From NCBI GenBank assembly GCA_045657465.1, contig JAZOTD010000014.1, positions 62,001-126,000 on the forward strand: DNA of 64,000 nt, given 5' to 3'. The stretch is from RGIG1681 sp045657465. GTDB taxonomy: Bacteria; Bacillota; Clostridia; Christensenellales; UBA1242. The notes beneath the pieces were generated by a model, which saw only the letters and a list, made by a program, of their open reading frames with translations, did not search any database and was not told the DNA's origin. Shown here one piece after another: positions 41,600 to 50,330 of this stretch (position 1 is the stretch's first letter; each line of letters opens with the position of its first letter). The position numbers were made by a program, and so were the translations under genes.

Positions 41600-41629
41600 A
41601 TATTACCCCTAAAAATGGTATAATGTCAA
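41600..41629 (-). promoter_or_regulatory. metG promoter
   Basis: TTGACA (41624-41629) and TAATAT (41600-41605), 18-bp spacer, on the minus strand. Transcription would start near 41593, giving a leader of about 140 nt. Confidence 0.72.
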
Positions 41630-41648
41630 TAATTTTGCTAGATTTTTG

Positions 41649-43412
41649 TTAATTTGCCACAATTTCAAACTCAAAATCTTCAATTGTGTTGGCTGGCATT
41701 ATATATTTTGTTGGAATAATCATAGCTTTAACTTTGTATTTTCCAACTTCACTTGGAGCACCCTTAATCACAACATATATGCCAAGTGTTTCATTATATT
41801 TATAATATTGATAATCAACCTCAAACGCAACCATATCACTCAGTTCAGCGGTTGGAGCTTTAGCAGTTCCATCGTAAACATATGAGTCTGAACCGGTCCA
41901 TGTACATGTGAGCTCTTTTGATCTAGAATAAATCTTCCAAGTCAAAGAAATTTCAATTGAATCTTCTTTAATCACAACAGTTTCATATCTGCTATATTGC
42001 GCAACAGGAATGTATTCTAAATCTTCAGCAGTTGGCAACACAAAACTTGATGCATACGCACTCTTAAGTGTTATTTTTGCAGTTGTGACATATGTTGCAC
42101 TATCAATCAACTCACTTGCACTGACTGGTTGTCCATCTTTTGTGTGTTCATAAACCACGTCAACTTGACTAGGCAAACCCATAAGCTCAATTGTTTTTTC
42201 ACCTAAATCCATAAGTGTGTTATGGCTTCCAACCCATGAGCTGTTGTTATAACTTGAAAAGTTAATTGTTTCAATCACAACAATAGGTTCCACAATCTCC
42301 CACTCTAGTTCAAAGTAACCTTGCGCTTTAAGAGTTTCGTCTTCAAACTCATGATTTGAATCAAGCTTAATTCTCACCTTGTATTCACCCACTTCTGTTT
42401 GAGTGTCATTTTCAACAATCATAAAATCTCTATTAAATTTTTCAGATAAAACCACTGTGATTGGATCACCATTATATTCATATTCTCCAACAACTGTTGG
42501 CATTTCATTAGTAGCAACCTTTTTAGGCAAAATCTCCCAACGTACACTTGTTGTTTGAAATTCTGAATTAATCCACTTATAATTCATAATATCTAACAAC
42601 AAAACTTCAATATCATATTCACCAGCGTTTGTTTGTTTATTATTTGAAACATCAAATAAGTTAGCATCGTAACCATGCATGTTTAAATAAGCTGTTATTC
42701 TGTTTCCGGTGTATCGATATTCATCATCAATTGTAGGAATTTCTAGCTCTGCTCTATTAATTCTCCAATTAAACACAATTGGTTCAATCGTTGAATTTTC
42801 CCATTGATAGTTGTCAACATCTTTTAGTTTAATTGTTGTGTCATAGTTACCTGCATTTGTAAATGTATAATTTTCCACACTCATTATATTCAAATCTAAT
42901 CCAGTAAAATTCAGATTTTGAACGTTTGCGTTGTATGTCAATTCATCACTACCGTCAAGTTCAGGAATACTAACGTTTTTCTTTATAATCTTAATATAAA
43001 AATAAGTTCTCTTTTGGTCTTTTTCAAAAGCAAACTCATAAAGTTCGTCACGAACCACCATTCTGTCTTCATAAAATTCAGCTGGACACACATATCTAAA
43101 ATCAGTAACCACCTTTTCAGTGCCGTCTGAATAACTTTCGATCACAACAAAATCTTCAGCTCTTGGCATGCTGTCACCATATTCAATCTCAAAAGTCTTT
43201 GTGTCTTCATCATATTTTTCAAGCAAGTCTGTTGCCACAACTTCAGCCTCAACCGAAGTGAGTGTGGCAGATGAATCACCTGGTTTTGCCGGGCTTTGTG
43301 TTGTTGGTGGCGAGTCACCATCACTGTCATTGTTTTTGCAAGCAGTCATAACTATGCCACATGGCAAAATCATAAATATAGCCAAAATTAACTTTAAAAT
43401 CTTCTTTTTCAT
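41649..43412 (-). CDS. lipoprotein with MBG-like repeat domains
   Basis: The 587-residue protein has a lipoprotein signal (MKKKILKLILAIFMILPCG, lipobox V-M-T-A-C) and a Ser/Pro/Asp-rich linker. Residues 110-370 are three copies of about 75 residues with Y-x-Y/F-x-G-x-x-I/Y ... N-A-G-x-Y-x-x-x-I-x-L ... Y-x-W-x-N-S, the style of MBG-type surface modules, and a related copy lies near the C-terminus. It is expected on the cell surface. The start is the ATG at 43412, five bases after GGAG. No terminator separates it from the metG promoter, which lies 20 bp downstream. Confidence 0.7.
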   Translation of the reverse strand: MKKKILKLILAIFMILPCGIVMTACKNNDSDGDSPPTTQSPAKPGDSSATLTSVEAEVVATDLLEKYDEDTKTFEIEYGDSMPRAEDFVVIESYSDGTEKVVTDFRYVCPAEFYEDRMVVRDELYEFAFEKDQKRTYFYIKIIKKNVSIPELDGSDELTYNANVQNLNFTGLDLNIMSVENYTFTNAGNYDTTIKLKDVDNYQWENSTIEPIVFNWRINRAELEIPTIDDEYRYTGNRITAYLNMHGYDANLFDVSNNKQTNAGEYDIEVLLLDIMNYKWINSEFQTTSVRWEILPKKVATNEMPTVVGEYEYNGDPITVVLSEKFNRDFMIVENDTQTEVGEYKVRIKLDSNHEFEDETLKAQGYFELEWEIVEPIVVIETINFSSYNNSSWVGSHNTLMDLGEKTIELMGLPSQVDVVYEHTKDGQPVSASELIDSATYVTTAKITLKSAYASSFVLPTAEDLEYIPVAQYSRYETVVIKEDSIEISLTWKIYSRSKELTCTWTGSDSYVYDGTAKAPTAELSDMVAFEVDYQYYKYNETLGIYVVIKGAPSEVGKYKVKAMIIPTKYIMPANTIEDFEFEIVAN

Positions 43413-43554
43413 ATTTGCTCCAGAGTTATTCGACATTATTCTACATTTTTCGTCGTTAACTGTTTTAATTATAACATAGCCACATTTTTACTCCAAGAAA
43501 AATGATAAATTATAATCAAAATTTTTTAACAGAAAAATCAATACTCCTAAACTA

Positions 43555-43583
43555 TTGAAAAGTTTAAATAAATATGATATAAT
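43555..43583 (+). promoter_or_regulatory. promoter of the helical-repeat protein gene
   Basis: TTGAAA (43555-43560) and TATAAT (43578-43583) with a 17-bp spacer; the leader is about 15-20 nt with GTGAGG. Confidence 0.8.
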
Positions 43584-43604
43584 AACAATAGTGAGGTTTT
43601 AATT

Positions 43605-45206
43605 ATGACGATTAACCAAATAAAAACCGCACTTGACGACTTTGTTGCAAGTGGCGGAAATGTTGATAATTTAAACAATAATGACAAACTTTATAGACAG
43701 ATTAAAGACGCTGACATTTATGATGGAGACAGACGCCTTACAACCGATGAAAAGTTTAGACTTGCTGGTCATCCAAGAACAAAAAAACCAAATGCTCTTG
43801 AACGTGTTAAGGCTGTTATTGATGGATTTATTGCAAATGGTGGAACTTTAGAACAAATCAAAAAAGGCACACCTGAATACACAGAAATCAAAAACACAAC
43901 AGTGTATCTCCCTAACAAACGCAGAGCAACCATGGAAGAAAAGTTTACACTTGCAGGCTATGAAAGACGCCCTCGTAGAGCGGTTAGTTTTGAAGAAATT
44001 AAACAACTTCTTGACGACTTTGTTGAGCAAGGTGGAAATATTGATGATTTAGGCGTTGATGATTATCGTTATCAACTGGTAAAAAACTACACAAACCGCA
44101 AAAATCTATATGAAAAGTTTGCAATGTTTGGATACACCAGATCGCGTAAAAAATCGGAAAGCTCATGGGATGATTTTAGCAGATTAGCACACCAATATGT
44201 CGCTGAAGGAAAAAGCTTGCATATTGAAAGAAAAAAGCTCCCTTTCTATGAATCTATGCACACTGCAAAACGTTCTTACTTTAGAAAATATGGCAGACGA
44301 ATAACATCTAGAGAAGCTTTGGAACGTGTTGGAATTAAAGGTTATTCTGACATTTATTATGACTTTTTGCCTCTCTTTGATCTCGAAAAATATCAAGATT
44401 CATATGGCTATGTTGACAGCTATCGAAAAGACACAAACTTAAACGCTTGCATTGACAGATATGCAGAATATCTTGACATGCCAGTTAGTTTGGTTGTTTC
44501 ACTTGTGGCTGACCAAAAACTAGAAAAATCATACCTGCAAACAGACACTCTTGCATTTATTTCTCAACAACTCAAAGAATATAAAGAAACTTATGATTCT
44601 TTTGACAATATTTCAAGAACTGACCCACAACTTTATAATCGTCTTTGCAGACTCAAAAGAATTGTAAAAACCGAATCAGGCAAACCTGTTTCAACCAGAG
44701 AACTTGTTGAACTTTTAGGTCATGACGATAACAACAAAACATTTAGAAACACAACCGAAATTCAAGAAATCGATTTCGAGCAAGACATTGCCCCACTTGT
44801 TGATTTTGCACATGCAAATGGAAACAAAATTTCAGCAAGGCATATTTCACCTAGCATCTACCGCAGGCTTTTAGACTACACCGCTCGAAATTCAACCAAC
44901 ATAACAAGCTTTTTTGAAGCCTTTGGAGTTGAGTATGAAGATGCAAGAAAAAATCAACTTTACACAAAGCTTTGTATTGACAAATTTCCTTATCTTCATG
45001 AAATGAAACAAATGCGAAACGAACTTGTAAAGGCACTTGAATTTAAGCATCCGGAATTCACAAAAGAAGAACGTTTTGAACATTACCTTGAAATTTGCAA
45101 GCGTGTTTATCAAGAATACAAACCATTAATTGAAGTGTATGGCTTAAATGAAGATTTTGATTCTTCAAAGCTTAAAGATTCTGAACCGTCTTCGATGGGA
45201 GAATAA
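43605..45206 (+). CDS. helical tandem-repeat protein of unknown function
   Basis: The 533-residue protein contains six degenerate repeats of about 50-58 residues: 6-57, 68-120, 132-178, 190-247, 318-374 and 394-445. Each starts with a helix of type I-K-x-L-L-D-D-F-V-x-x-G-G-N-I-D-D-L, continues with a Y-x-x-I/V-K segment and a basic turn (N-K-R-R or G-K/R-R), and ends E-K-F-x-L-A-G-Y. The ends look like a small helix-turn-helix and the spacing is basic, so nucleic-acid binding is possible. Residues 446-533 are charged helices ending EPSSMGE. No known family is recognised. It is monocistronic. Confidence 0.6.
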   Translation: MTINQIKTALDDFVASGGNVDNLNNNDKLYRQIKDADIYDGDRRLTTDEKFRLAGHPRTKKPNALERVKAVIDGFIANGGTLEQIKKGTPEYTEIKNTTVYLPNKRRATMEEKFTLAGYERRPRRAVSFEEIKQLLDDFVEQGGNIDDLGVDDYRYQLVKNYTNRKNLYEKFAMFGYTRSRKKSESSWDDFSRLAHQYVAEGKSLHIERKKLPFYESMHTAKRSYFRKYGRRITSREALERVGIKGYSDIYYDFLPLFDLEKYQDSYGYVDSYRKDTNLNACIDRYAEYLDMPVSLVVSLVADQKLEKSYLQTDTLAFISQQLKEYKETYDSFDNISRTDPQLYNRLCRLKRIVKTESGKPVSTRELVELLGHDDNNKTFRNTTEIQEIDFEQDIAPLVDFAHANGNKISARHISPSIYRRLLDYTARNSTNITSFFEAFGVEYEDARKNQLYTKLCIDKFPYLHEMKQMRNELVKALEFKHPEFTKEERFEHYLEICKRVYQEYKPLIEVYGLNEDFDSSKLKDSEPSSMGE

Positions 45207-45218
45207 ATTTTTATAAAT

Positions 45219-45250
45219 AAAAAAAAGGTCGAAATTTTCGACCTTTTTTA
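45219..45250. terminator. bidirectional terminator between the repeat-protein gene and rnr
   Basis: AAAAAGGTCGAAAATTTTCGACCTTTTT, a perfect palindrome between convergent genes. Confidence 0.88.
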
Positions 45251-45254
45251 TTTT

Positions 45255-47522
45255 TTATCTGCGACCTTTTCTGTTAGAGTTTCTACTTCTGCGCTCACCA
45301 AAATCATGTCTGCTTTTTTCATTGTGTTTATATTCTGCTCTTTCGTTTATATTCTCATCTATGTCTTCTCTGTGGAAGTTTGACAATTCAAAGTTAACAT
45401 GACGAAGCACAACATCAACAGACACAACCCTAACCTCAATGCGTCCACCAATTTTGTAGGTTTGCCCCATACCCGAAAGCATATATCTACTTTCGTTATA
45501 TTCATATCTTCCTTTTGGAAGCATGTTTACTGACACAAATCCTTCAACAGTGTTGTCAAGTTCAACAAAGAATCCATTTGGAGTAACCCCTGAAATGGTG
45601 CCTTCAAACACTTCACCAATCTTGTCTTGCATAAATTCGGTTTGTTTTTGTGCATCAACAGTGCGTTCAGCTTCTTCTGCTTGACGTTCGGTTGTGCTTG
45701 AGCGTTCAGCTGAAAGCGCAACAAAGTCTTCAAAGTGTCTAAGCTTTTTATCTGTCATTCTGCCCTCAACAATTTCAGAAATAATTCTGTGAATGGTAAG
45801 GTCTGGATAACGACGAATTGGCGAAGTAAAGTGACAATAGTCACGAAGTGCCAAGCCGAAGTGTCCCAAATTTTCAGTTTCATATCTAGCCTTTTGCATG
45901 CTTCTAAGCATAACTTTTGAAAGTGCTGACGAATAGTCTTGACCATTTGCTTGTTTGAGCAATACTTGGAAGTCTTTTGGACTTGCTTCTTTTCCTGAAG
46001 TGGCAAATTTGAGCCCCAAACTGCCAGCAAACGCCCTAAATTTAGCAATTTTTTCGCCAGTTGGAATTTCGTGCACACGATAGACAAATGGAACGTTCAT
46101 ATCGTCAAAATGACGTGCAACAACTTCATTTGTAAGCACCATAAACTGCTCAATGATTCTGTCTGAAAGTTCACGTGGTTTGCGATGAATGTCAGCAACA
46201 GTTCCGTCATCATTTAAAATAATTTCTGGTTCTGGAATATCAAAATCAAGTTGACCAGAATTGTTTCTGCGTGTAATCAAGATTTTTGCAAGGTCAGCCA
46301 TCATAAACAGAGTTGGTGCAAGGTCTTTATATTGTGCTGTAAGTTCTTTGTCTCCTTGCAAGATTTTGGTAACCTTTTTATATGTCATTCTATAAGACGA
46401 CCTAATAATGCCCTTGTGGATCTCGTATCCCAAAATCTTACCAGCAGAATTGATTTTCATTTCAACAGCAAGTGCAAACCTATCTTCATTTGGATTTAAT
46501 GAACAAATTCCGTTAGAAAGCTCAACTGGAAGCATTGGAAGCACGTGGTCAGGAAAATAGACCGAAGTGCCACGTTTGAAGGCTTCTTCGTCTAATTTTG
46601 AGCCTTCACGCACATAGTGAGAAACATCGGCAATATACACGCCCAAATCATAGACATCTCCATGCTTTTCAATTGAAATTGCATCGTCAAAGTCTTTTGC
46701 GTCATCACCGTCAATGGTGATAACTAATTTATTTCTATAATCCTTTCTCTTTGAGCAATCTTCTTCGCTAATTGGTTTTGAAACGCGTCTTGCTTCAGCT
46801 TCAACTTCTTCTGGAAATTCTTCAATTAGGTTAAATGAACGAATGATAGATAGTGTTGTCACCTTTACATCATTAGGATCTCCCAAAACTTCTCTAACCC
46901 TACCCCTAGCCATTTTTATGTTAGAAGGATAATCTAAAATATCGAGCACAACTTTTGTGTTGTTTGGTGCTCCATTAACATCACTTGGAGCAATAAACAC
47001 AGAATCTGCAAATCTTCTGTCATCAGGAAGAACCGTTGCAACTCCACGTTCATTTATGCTTAAAATTCCAACAACAACCTTAAATCCACGTTCAATAATT
47101 TCTGCAACTCTACCTTCTTCTTTTCCAGTTGCAACAAGTGGAAGGTTACGTCTATATTTTCTATCTCTTCCAGAAATGCCCACCTCAACCATAACAGTGT
47201 CGCCATGACAAGCATCATTCAAATTTGCACTAGAAATAAAGATGTCTTTATCTTTTTCACCGGTGCAAGGTCTTGCAAAAGCATAATCTTTGCTAGTGCC
47301 CATAATTGTGCATTTAACAAGTTTTGTGATGGTCTTTAATAAATAATCACCACTTCTAAGTTTTTCAAGCTTGCCTTGACGTGCAAGATTGTCCAATGTT
47401 TTTGCCAAGGTGCGTTTATCAAAACCATATTGAAGCCCTGTTGCTTTTGCAACATCGTTTAGACTAAATTTTTTCTTTCTCATCAACAATATGTCATTAT
47501 AAATAGTTTCTACAAAGTTCAT
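45255..47522 (-). CDS. rnr: ribonuclease R
   Basis: The 755-residue processive 3'-5' exoribonuclease degrades structured RNA and works with tmRNA on stalled messages. Order: winged-helix N-terminus (1-60), two cold-shock-like domains (65-230), RNB catalytic domain with TIDGDDAKDFDDAISIEK (the acidic metal-binding site) near 270, LMVLTNE-like FMVLTNEVVARH and SPIRRYPDLTIHR, then an S1 domain near 635-715 and a basic Arg/Ser/Asn-rich tail ending SNRKGRR. AAAGGA precedes the ATG. ssrA, smpB and rnr lie within 10 kb, as functional partners. Confidence 0.96.
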   Translation of the reverse strand: MNFVETIYNDILLMRKKKFSLNDVAKATGLQYGFDKRTLAKTLDNLARQGKLEKLRSGDYLLKTITKLVKCTIMGTSKDYAFARPCTGEKDKDIFISSANLNDACHGDTVMVEVGISGRDRKYRRNLPLVATGKEEGRVAEIIERGFKVVVGILSINERGVATVLPDDRRFADSVFIAPSDVNGAPNNTKVVLDILDYPSNIKMARGRVREVLGDPNDVKVTTLSIIRSFNLIEEFPEEVEAEARRVSKPISEEDCSKRKDYRNKLVITIDGDDAKDFDDAISIEKHGDVYDLGVYIADVSHYVREGSKLDEEAFKRGTSVYFPDHVLPMLPVELSNGICSLNPNEDRFALAVEMKINSAGKILGYEIHKGIIRSSYRMTYKKVTKILQGDKELTAQYKDLAPTLFMMADLAKILITRRNNSGQLDFDIPEPEIILNDDGTVADIHRKPRELSDRIIEQFMVLTNEVVARHFDDMNVPFVYRVHEIPTGEKIAKFRAFAGSLGLKFATSGKEASPKDFQVLLKQANGQDYSSALSKVMLRSMQKARYETENLGHFGLALRDYCHFTSPIRRYPDLTIHRIISEIVEGRMTDKKLRHFEDFVALSAERSSTTERQAEEAERTVDAQKQTEFMQDKIGEVFEGTISGVTPNGFFVELDNTVEGFVSVNMLPKGRYEYNESRYMLSGMGQTYKIGGRIEVRVVSVDVVLRHVNFELSNFHREDIDENINERAEYKHNEKSRHDFGERRSRNSNRKGRR

Positions 47523-47671
47523 AATCTCATCCTTTTATTTCTATTCACTTCCTAATTTTTTAATAAATAAGTCTTCAAATTCTTTATAATCCAAGTATAT
47601 CACAGAAAAATAAAAACACATAACATTACACATGTTTAAAATGCTAAAATATTCTTTTTATTATGGAATTT

Positions 47672-48166
47672 TTAAATTTTCATAACAAAATAATTTCTTA
47701 AATATGTTTCATATCTATAAAATTGACCTTTTTCGCTCATTCCAAGTTTTTTAAGTGACACTTTGCTTGCAATATTGTCTGGATGTGCAGTTGCTATTAG
47801 ATATTTTATACCCATTTCCTTTGCAACCTTAACAAGTTCCTTATTAATCTTCAATGTATAATTATTTCCCCTAGCCTCCACAAGAGTCATACACTCGGCA
47901 ATTTCAGCAACTTTATCATTTTCTATTTGAAGCAATCTAACAACTTCTAAAAAATCTTCTTTATCAAAAGAAAGACTTGAAATCGATAAGAGTTTACCTT
48001 TTTCAAACAATCCCCAATAAACAACCTTGTCAGTGTTAAATGCGTCTGCAATTTGTTCATTTGTTGGAGCAATCAACCATTCTTTTTCTGGCAAGTTTTT
48101 TATAACAGATTCAATTAATTGTTTAAACTCTTCACATTCTTCCTTTCTTATTTGTCTTATTTCCAT
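47672..48166 (-). CDS. GNAT-family N-acetyltransferase
   Basis: The 164-residue protein fits the GNAT fold: an N-terminal strand MEIRQIRKEECEEFKQLIES, then ECMTLVEARGNNYTLKINKE for strand 4 and the acetyl-CoA loop, and IKYLIATAHPDNIASKVSLK with KLGM, typical of the C-terminal half. The pyrophosphate-binding loop is not the strict RxxGxG/A form, so binding of acetyl-CoA is inferred. ATG at 48166 and GTG at 48175 are both possible; neither has a strong ribosome site. It precedes rnr by 150 bp. Confidence 0.65.
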   Translation of the reverse strand: MEIRQIRKEECEEFKQLIESVIKNLPEKEWLIAPTNEQIADAFNTDKVVYWGLFEKGKLLSISSLSFDKEDFLEVVRLLQIENDKVAEIAECMTLVEARGNNYTLKINKELVKVAKEMGIKYLIATAHPDNIASKVSLKKLGMSEKGQFYRYETYLRNYFVMKI

Positions 48167-48204
48167 ATTTTTCACTCATAAATTTCAATTGATTTATTAC
48201 AAAA

Positions 48205-48234
48205 AGTATACAATAGCAAAATAAATTCTGTCAA
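48205..48234 (-). promoter_or_regulatory. promoter of the acetyltransferase gene
   Basis: TTGACA (48229-48234) and TATACT (48205-48210), 18 bp apart on the minus strand; it is back to back with the mgtE promoter. Confidence 0.7.
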
Positions 48235-48276
48235 ATTTTGTTTGTTATAAATTTTTGAGTTAATTTTTATAAAATC

Positions 48277-48305
48277 TTGACATAGAATAATTATGGTTAT
48301 ATAAT
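48277..48305 (+). promoter_or_regulatory. mgtE promoter
   Basis: Consensus TTGACA (48277-48282) and TATAAT (48300-48305) with a 17-bp spacer, just upstream of the M-box. Confidence 0.88.
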
Positions 48306-48317
48306 GAAAACGTAATA

Positions 48318-48490
48318 TTTATTTCGGTAGGTAAGGCTACCACAGGGATACGGGTTGCTGCCGTCTGCAAAAGGAGACTTTTGCTTATTGGTTGAACAGA
48401 CTTTCTCGAACTTTAAGGGAAAACCTAATGCAACTTCACTGCCCTGCGGAGCTAAAGCTTGTACGGGTAATTTTTTTGAGCAATCGCAAA
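48318..48490 (+). ncRNA. M-box (ykoK) magnesium riboswitch
   Basis: The mgtE leader contains the M-box motifs in order: CGGTAGGTAAGGCTACCAC, GGGATACGGGTTGCTGCCG, a variable hairpin, CTTTAAGGGAAAACCTAATG, CTGCCCTGCGGAGCTAAAGC and a closing TTGTACGGG. High Mg2+ compacts the aptamer and lets the terminator at 48497-48525 form, shutting off the Mg2+ transporter gene. It accounts for most of the 366-bp gap before mgtE. The match is to remembered consensus. Confidence 0.88.
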
Positions 48491-48496
48491 ATTTCT

Positions 48497-48525
48497 TCCC
48501 GTGCAGTCCTGCATGGGATTTTTTT
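48497..48525 (+). terminator. M-box-controlled terminator
   Basis: TCCCGTGCAG-TC-CTGCATGGGA, one G-T pair, followed by T7 and only 17 bases before the mgtE ATG. Confidence 0.87.
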
Positions 48526-48541
48526 ATGGAGGTAAACATCT

Positions 48542-50230
48542 ATGAAAAACGAAATCTTGAACTTGTTCAACACTGAAGATTTTGAAGCTCTCGAAGACTT
48601 CATTAAGGGCATCAACATTGACGAACTTTCAATCGCACTCAGTGAAATTGACAAAGAAATCTTGGTTCAAATTCTTCCAAAGCTCCCTGCTGAAACATCA
48701 GCGGAATGCTTTTTAAAATTTGATTCTAAACTCCAAAGATATTTGGTCGACAACATCAGTGACCTTAGTTTTGACGTGATTTCAGAAGAAATTCTCGAAA
48801 CTGAAAACGTTGAAGAAATTGTAAACACTGAAATTTTCAATGATATCATTTTGCAAACAAGCACAGATGCTCGTCACGAAAAACTATTGGAGATTATTGA
48901 TGAAATCGAAAACAAAAAATTCACATCACTAAAGCCTATTTTGTCTGAAATGGAACCGGTCGATGTCGCAGAACTTTTAAATGACACCGACGATGACAAA
49001 GATATTTTGCTGTTTAGACTTCTCCCTAAAGACCTTGCAAGTGAAGTTTTTGCAAATATGGACCCTGACACTCAAGAAAATATCATCAAGGCTTTCACTG
49101 ACCGAGAACTTTCTCAAATCATCAACGACCTTTTTGCAGACGACACAGTTGACATCATTGAAGAAATGCCATCAAACATCGTTCGAAAAATCTTGCGTGT
49201 TGCAAACAAAGAAACACGTGAAAACATAAACAAATTGTTAGGCTTTCCAAAGGATAGCGCTGGATCTATCATGACGCCAGAGTGCATCACCCTTCGCCCA
49301 CACATGAGCGTTGACGACGCACTTAAAAAGATTCGCAAACAAGCCGTTGACAAAGAAACAATCTACACTTGCTATGTAACTGACGATCAAAAGAAACTCG
49401 TTGGTATTGTTTCAGCAAAAGACATCATCTTGCACGAACCAGATGACAAAATTGGCGATTTCATGCAAGAAAACATCATCTCTTGCCACACCCACACCGA
49501 CAAAGAAGAAGTTTCAAACTTACTTGCAAAATATGACCTTTTGGCGATTCCAATCGTAGATAGTGAAAACCGTATTAATGGTATCGTAACAATCGACGAC
49601 GCTATCGACGTTATTCAAGAAGAAGCAACTGAAGACATCAGCAAAATCACCGGTATGGCACCAACAACAAAACCATATCTTCAAACAAATGTGTTTTCAA
49701 TCTTTAAAAATAGAATTCCTTGGCTGGTAATTTTGCTTCTTTCGGCAACTTTTACAGGTTTGATAATAAATTGCTATGAATCAACCCTAAATGCTCTCAG
49801 TCCCCTACTTTTTGCCTGCATTCCAATGCTTATGGGAACCGGTGGAAACTCTGGAAGTCAGGCTTCGGTAACCATAATTCAATCACTTGCAACCGACGAA
49901 GTATCCTTTAAAGATATTTTTAAGGTTATTTGGAAAGAAGTTCGTGTTGCAATTATCACTGCATTAATTTTGGCACTTGTTTGTTTTGCAAAATTGCAAT
50001 TAATTGACAATCTTTTGTTTGGATATGACTATACAATCAAAATTTCAATCGTTATTTCAATTTCATTATTTGTAACAATCTGTGCTGCCAAAATTGTTGG
50101 TGCCTGCCTTCCACTTCTTGCCAAAAAGTGTCATCTCGACCCTGCCGTTGTTGCAAACCCATTCATTACAACCATTGTTGACGTGCTTTCACTCTTAATC
50201 TTTTGCGCCTTTTCAATTGCACTGCTTTAA
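48542..50230 (+). CDS. mgtE: magnesium transporter MgtE
   Basis: The 562-residue channel imports Mg2+. The order is complete: a long N domain of superhelical repeats (1-240, with ILPKLPAETSAE- and LLNDTDDD-type helices), two CBS domains (about 240-375, first MTPECITLRPHMSVDDALKK), a connecting helix, and five transmembrane segments (390-560). GTGGNSGSQAS near 435-445 is the conserved pore motif, as is DPAVVANPFITT. GGAGG precedes the ATG. It is under an M-box riboswitch and divergent from an acetyltransferase gene. Confidence 0.96.
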   Translation: MKNEILNLFNTEDFEALEDFIKGINIDELSIALSEIDKEILVQILPKLPAETSAECFLKFDSKLQRYLVDNISDLSFDVISEEILETENVEEIVNTEIFNDIILQTSTDARHEKLLEIIDEIENKKFTSLKPILSEMEPVDVAELLNDTDDDKDILLFRLLPKDLASEVFANMDPDTQENIIKAFTDRELSQIINDLFADDTVDIIEEMPSNIVRKILRVANKETRENINKLLGFPKDSAGSIMTPECITLRPHMSVDDALKKIRKQAVDKETIYTCYVTDDQKKLVGIVSAKDIILHEPDDKIGDFMQENIISCHTHTDKEEVSNLLAKYDLLAIPIVDSENRINGIVTIDDAIDVIQEEATEDISKITGMAPTTKPYLQTNVFSIFKNRIPWLVILLLSATFTGLIINCYESTLNALSPLLFACIPMLMGTGGNSGSQASVTIIQSLATDEVSFKDIFKVIWKEVRVAIITALILALVCFAKLQLIDNLLFGYDYTIKISIVISISLFVTICAAKIVGACLPLLAKKCHLDPAVVANPFITTIVDVLSLLIFCAFSIALL

Positions 50231-50290
50231 TTTTTATATTTTATTCGTATTTTTTAATATTTTTTAATATTTTTCAATATTTTTTACAAC

Positions 50291-50322
50291 AAAAAAACAC
50301 TAGCAAATGCTAGTGTTTTTTA
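50291..50322. terminator. bidirectional terminator between mgtE and rplQ
   Basis: AAAACACTAGCA-AA-TGCTAGTGTTTT between convergent genes with A and T runs; it ends the ribosomal-protein cluster. Confidence 0.88.
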
Positions 50323-50330
50323 TTTTTAAA

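Noticed and set aside
41472..41629. T-box riboswitch before metG
   Set aside because: The leader is only about 140 nt and lacks a specifier stem I, GNUG and the TGGNACCGCG antiterminator sequence.
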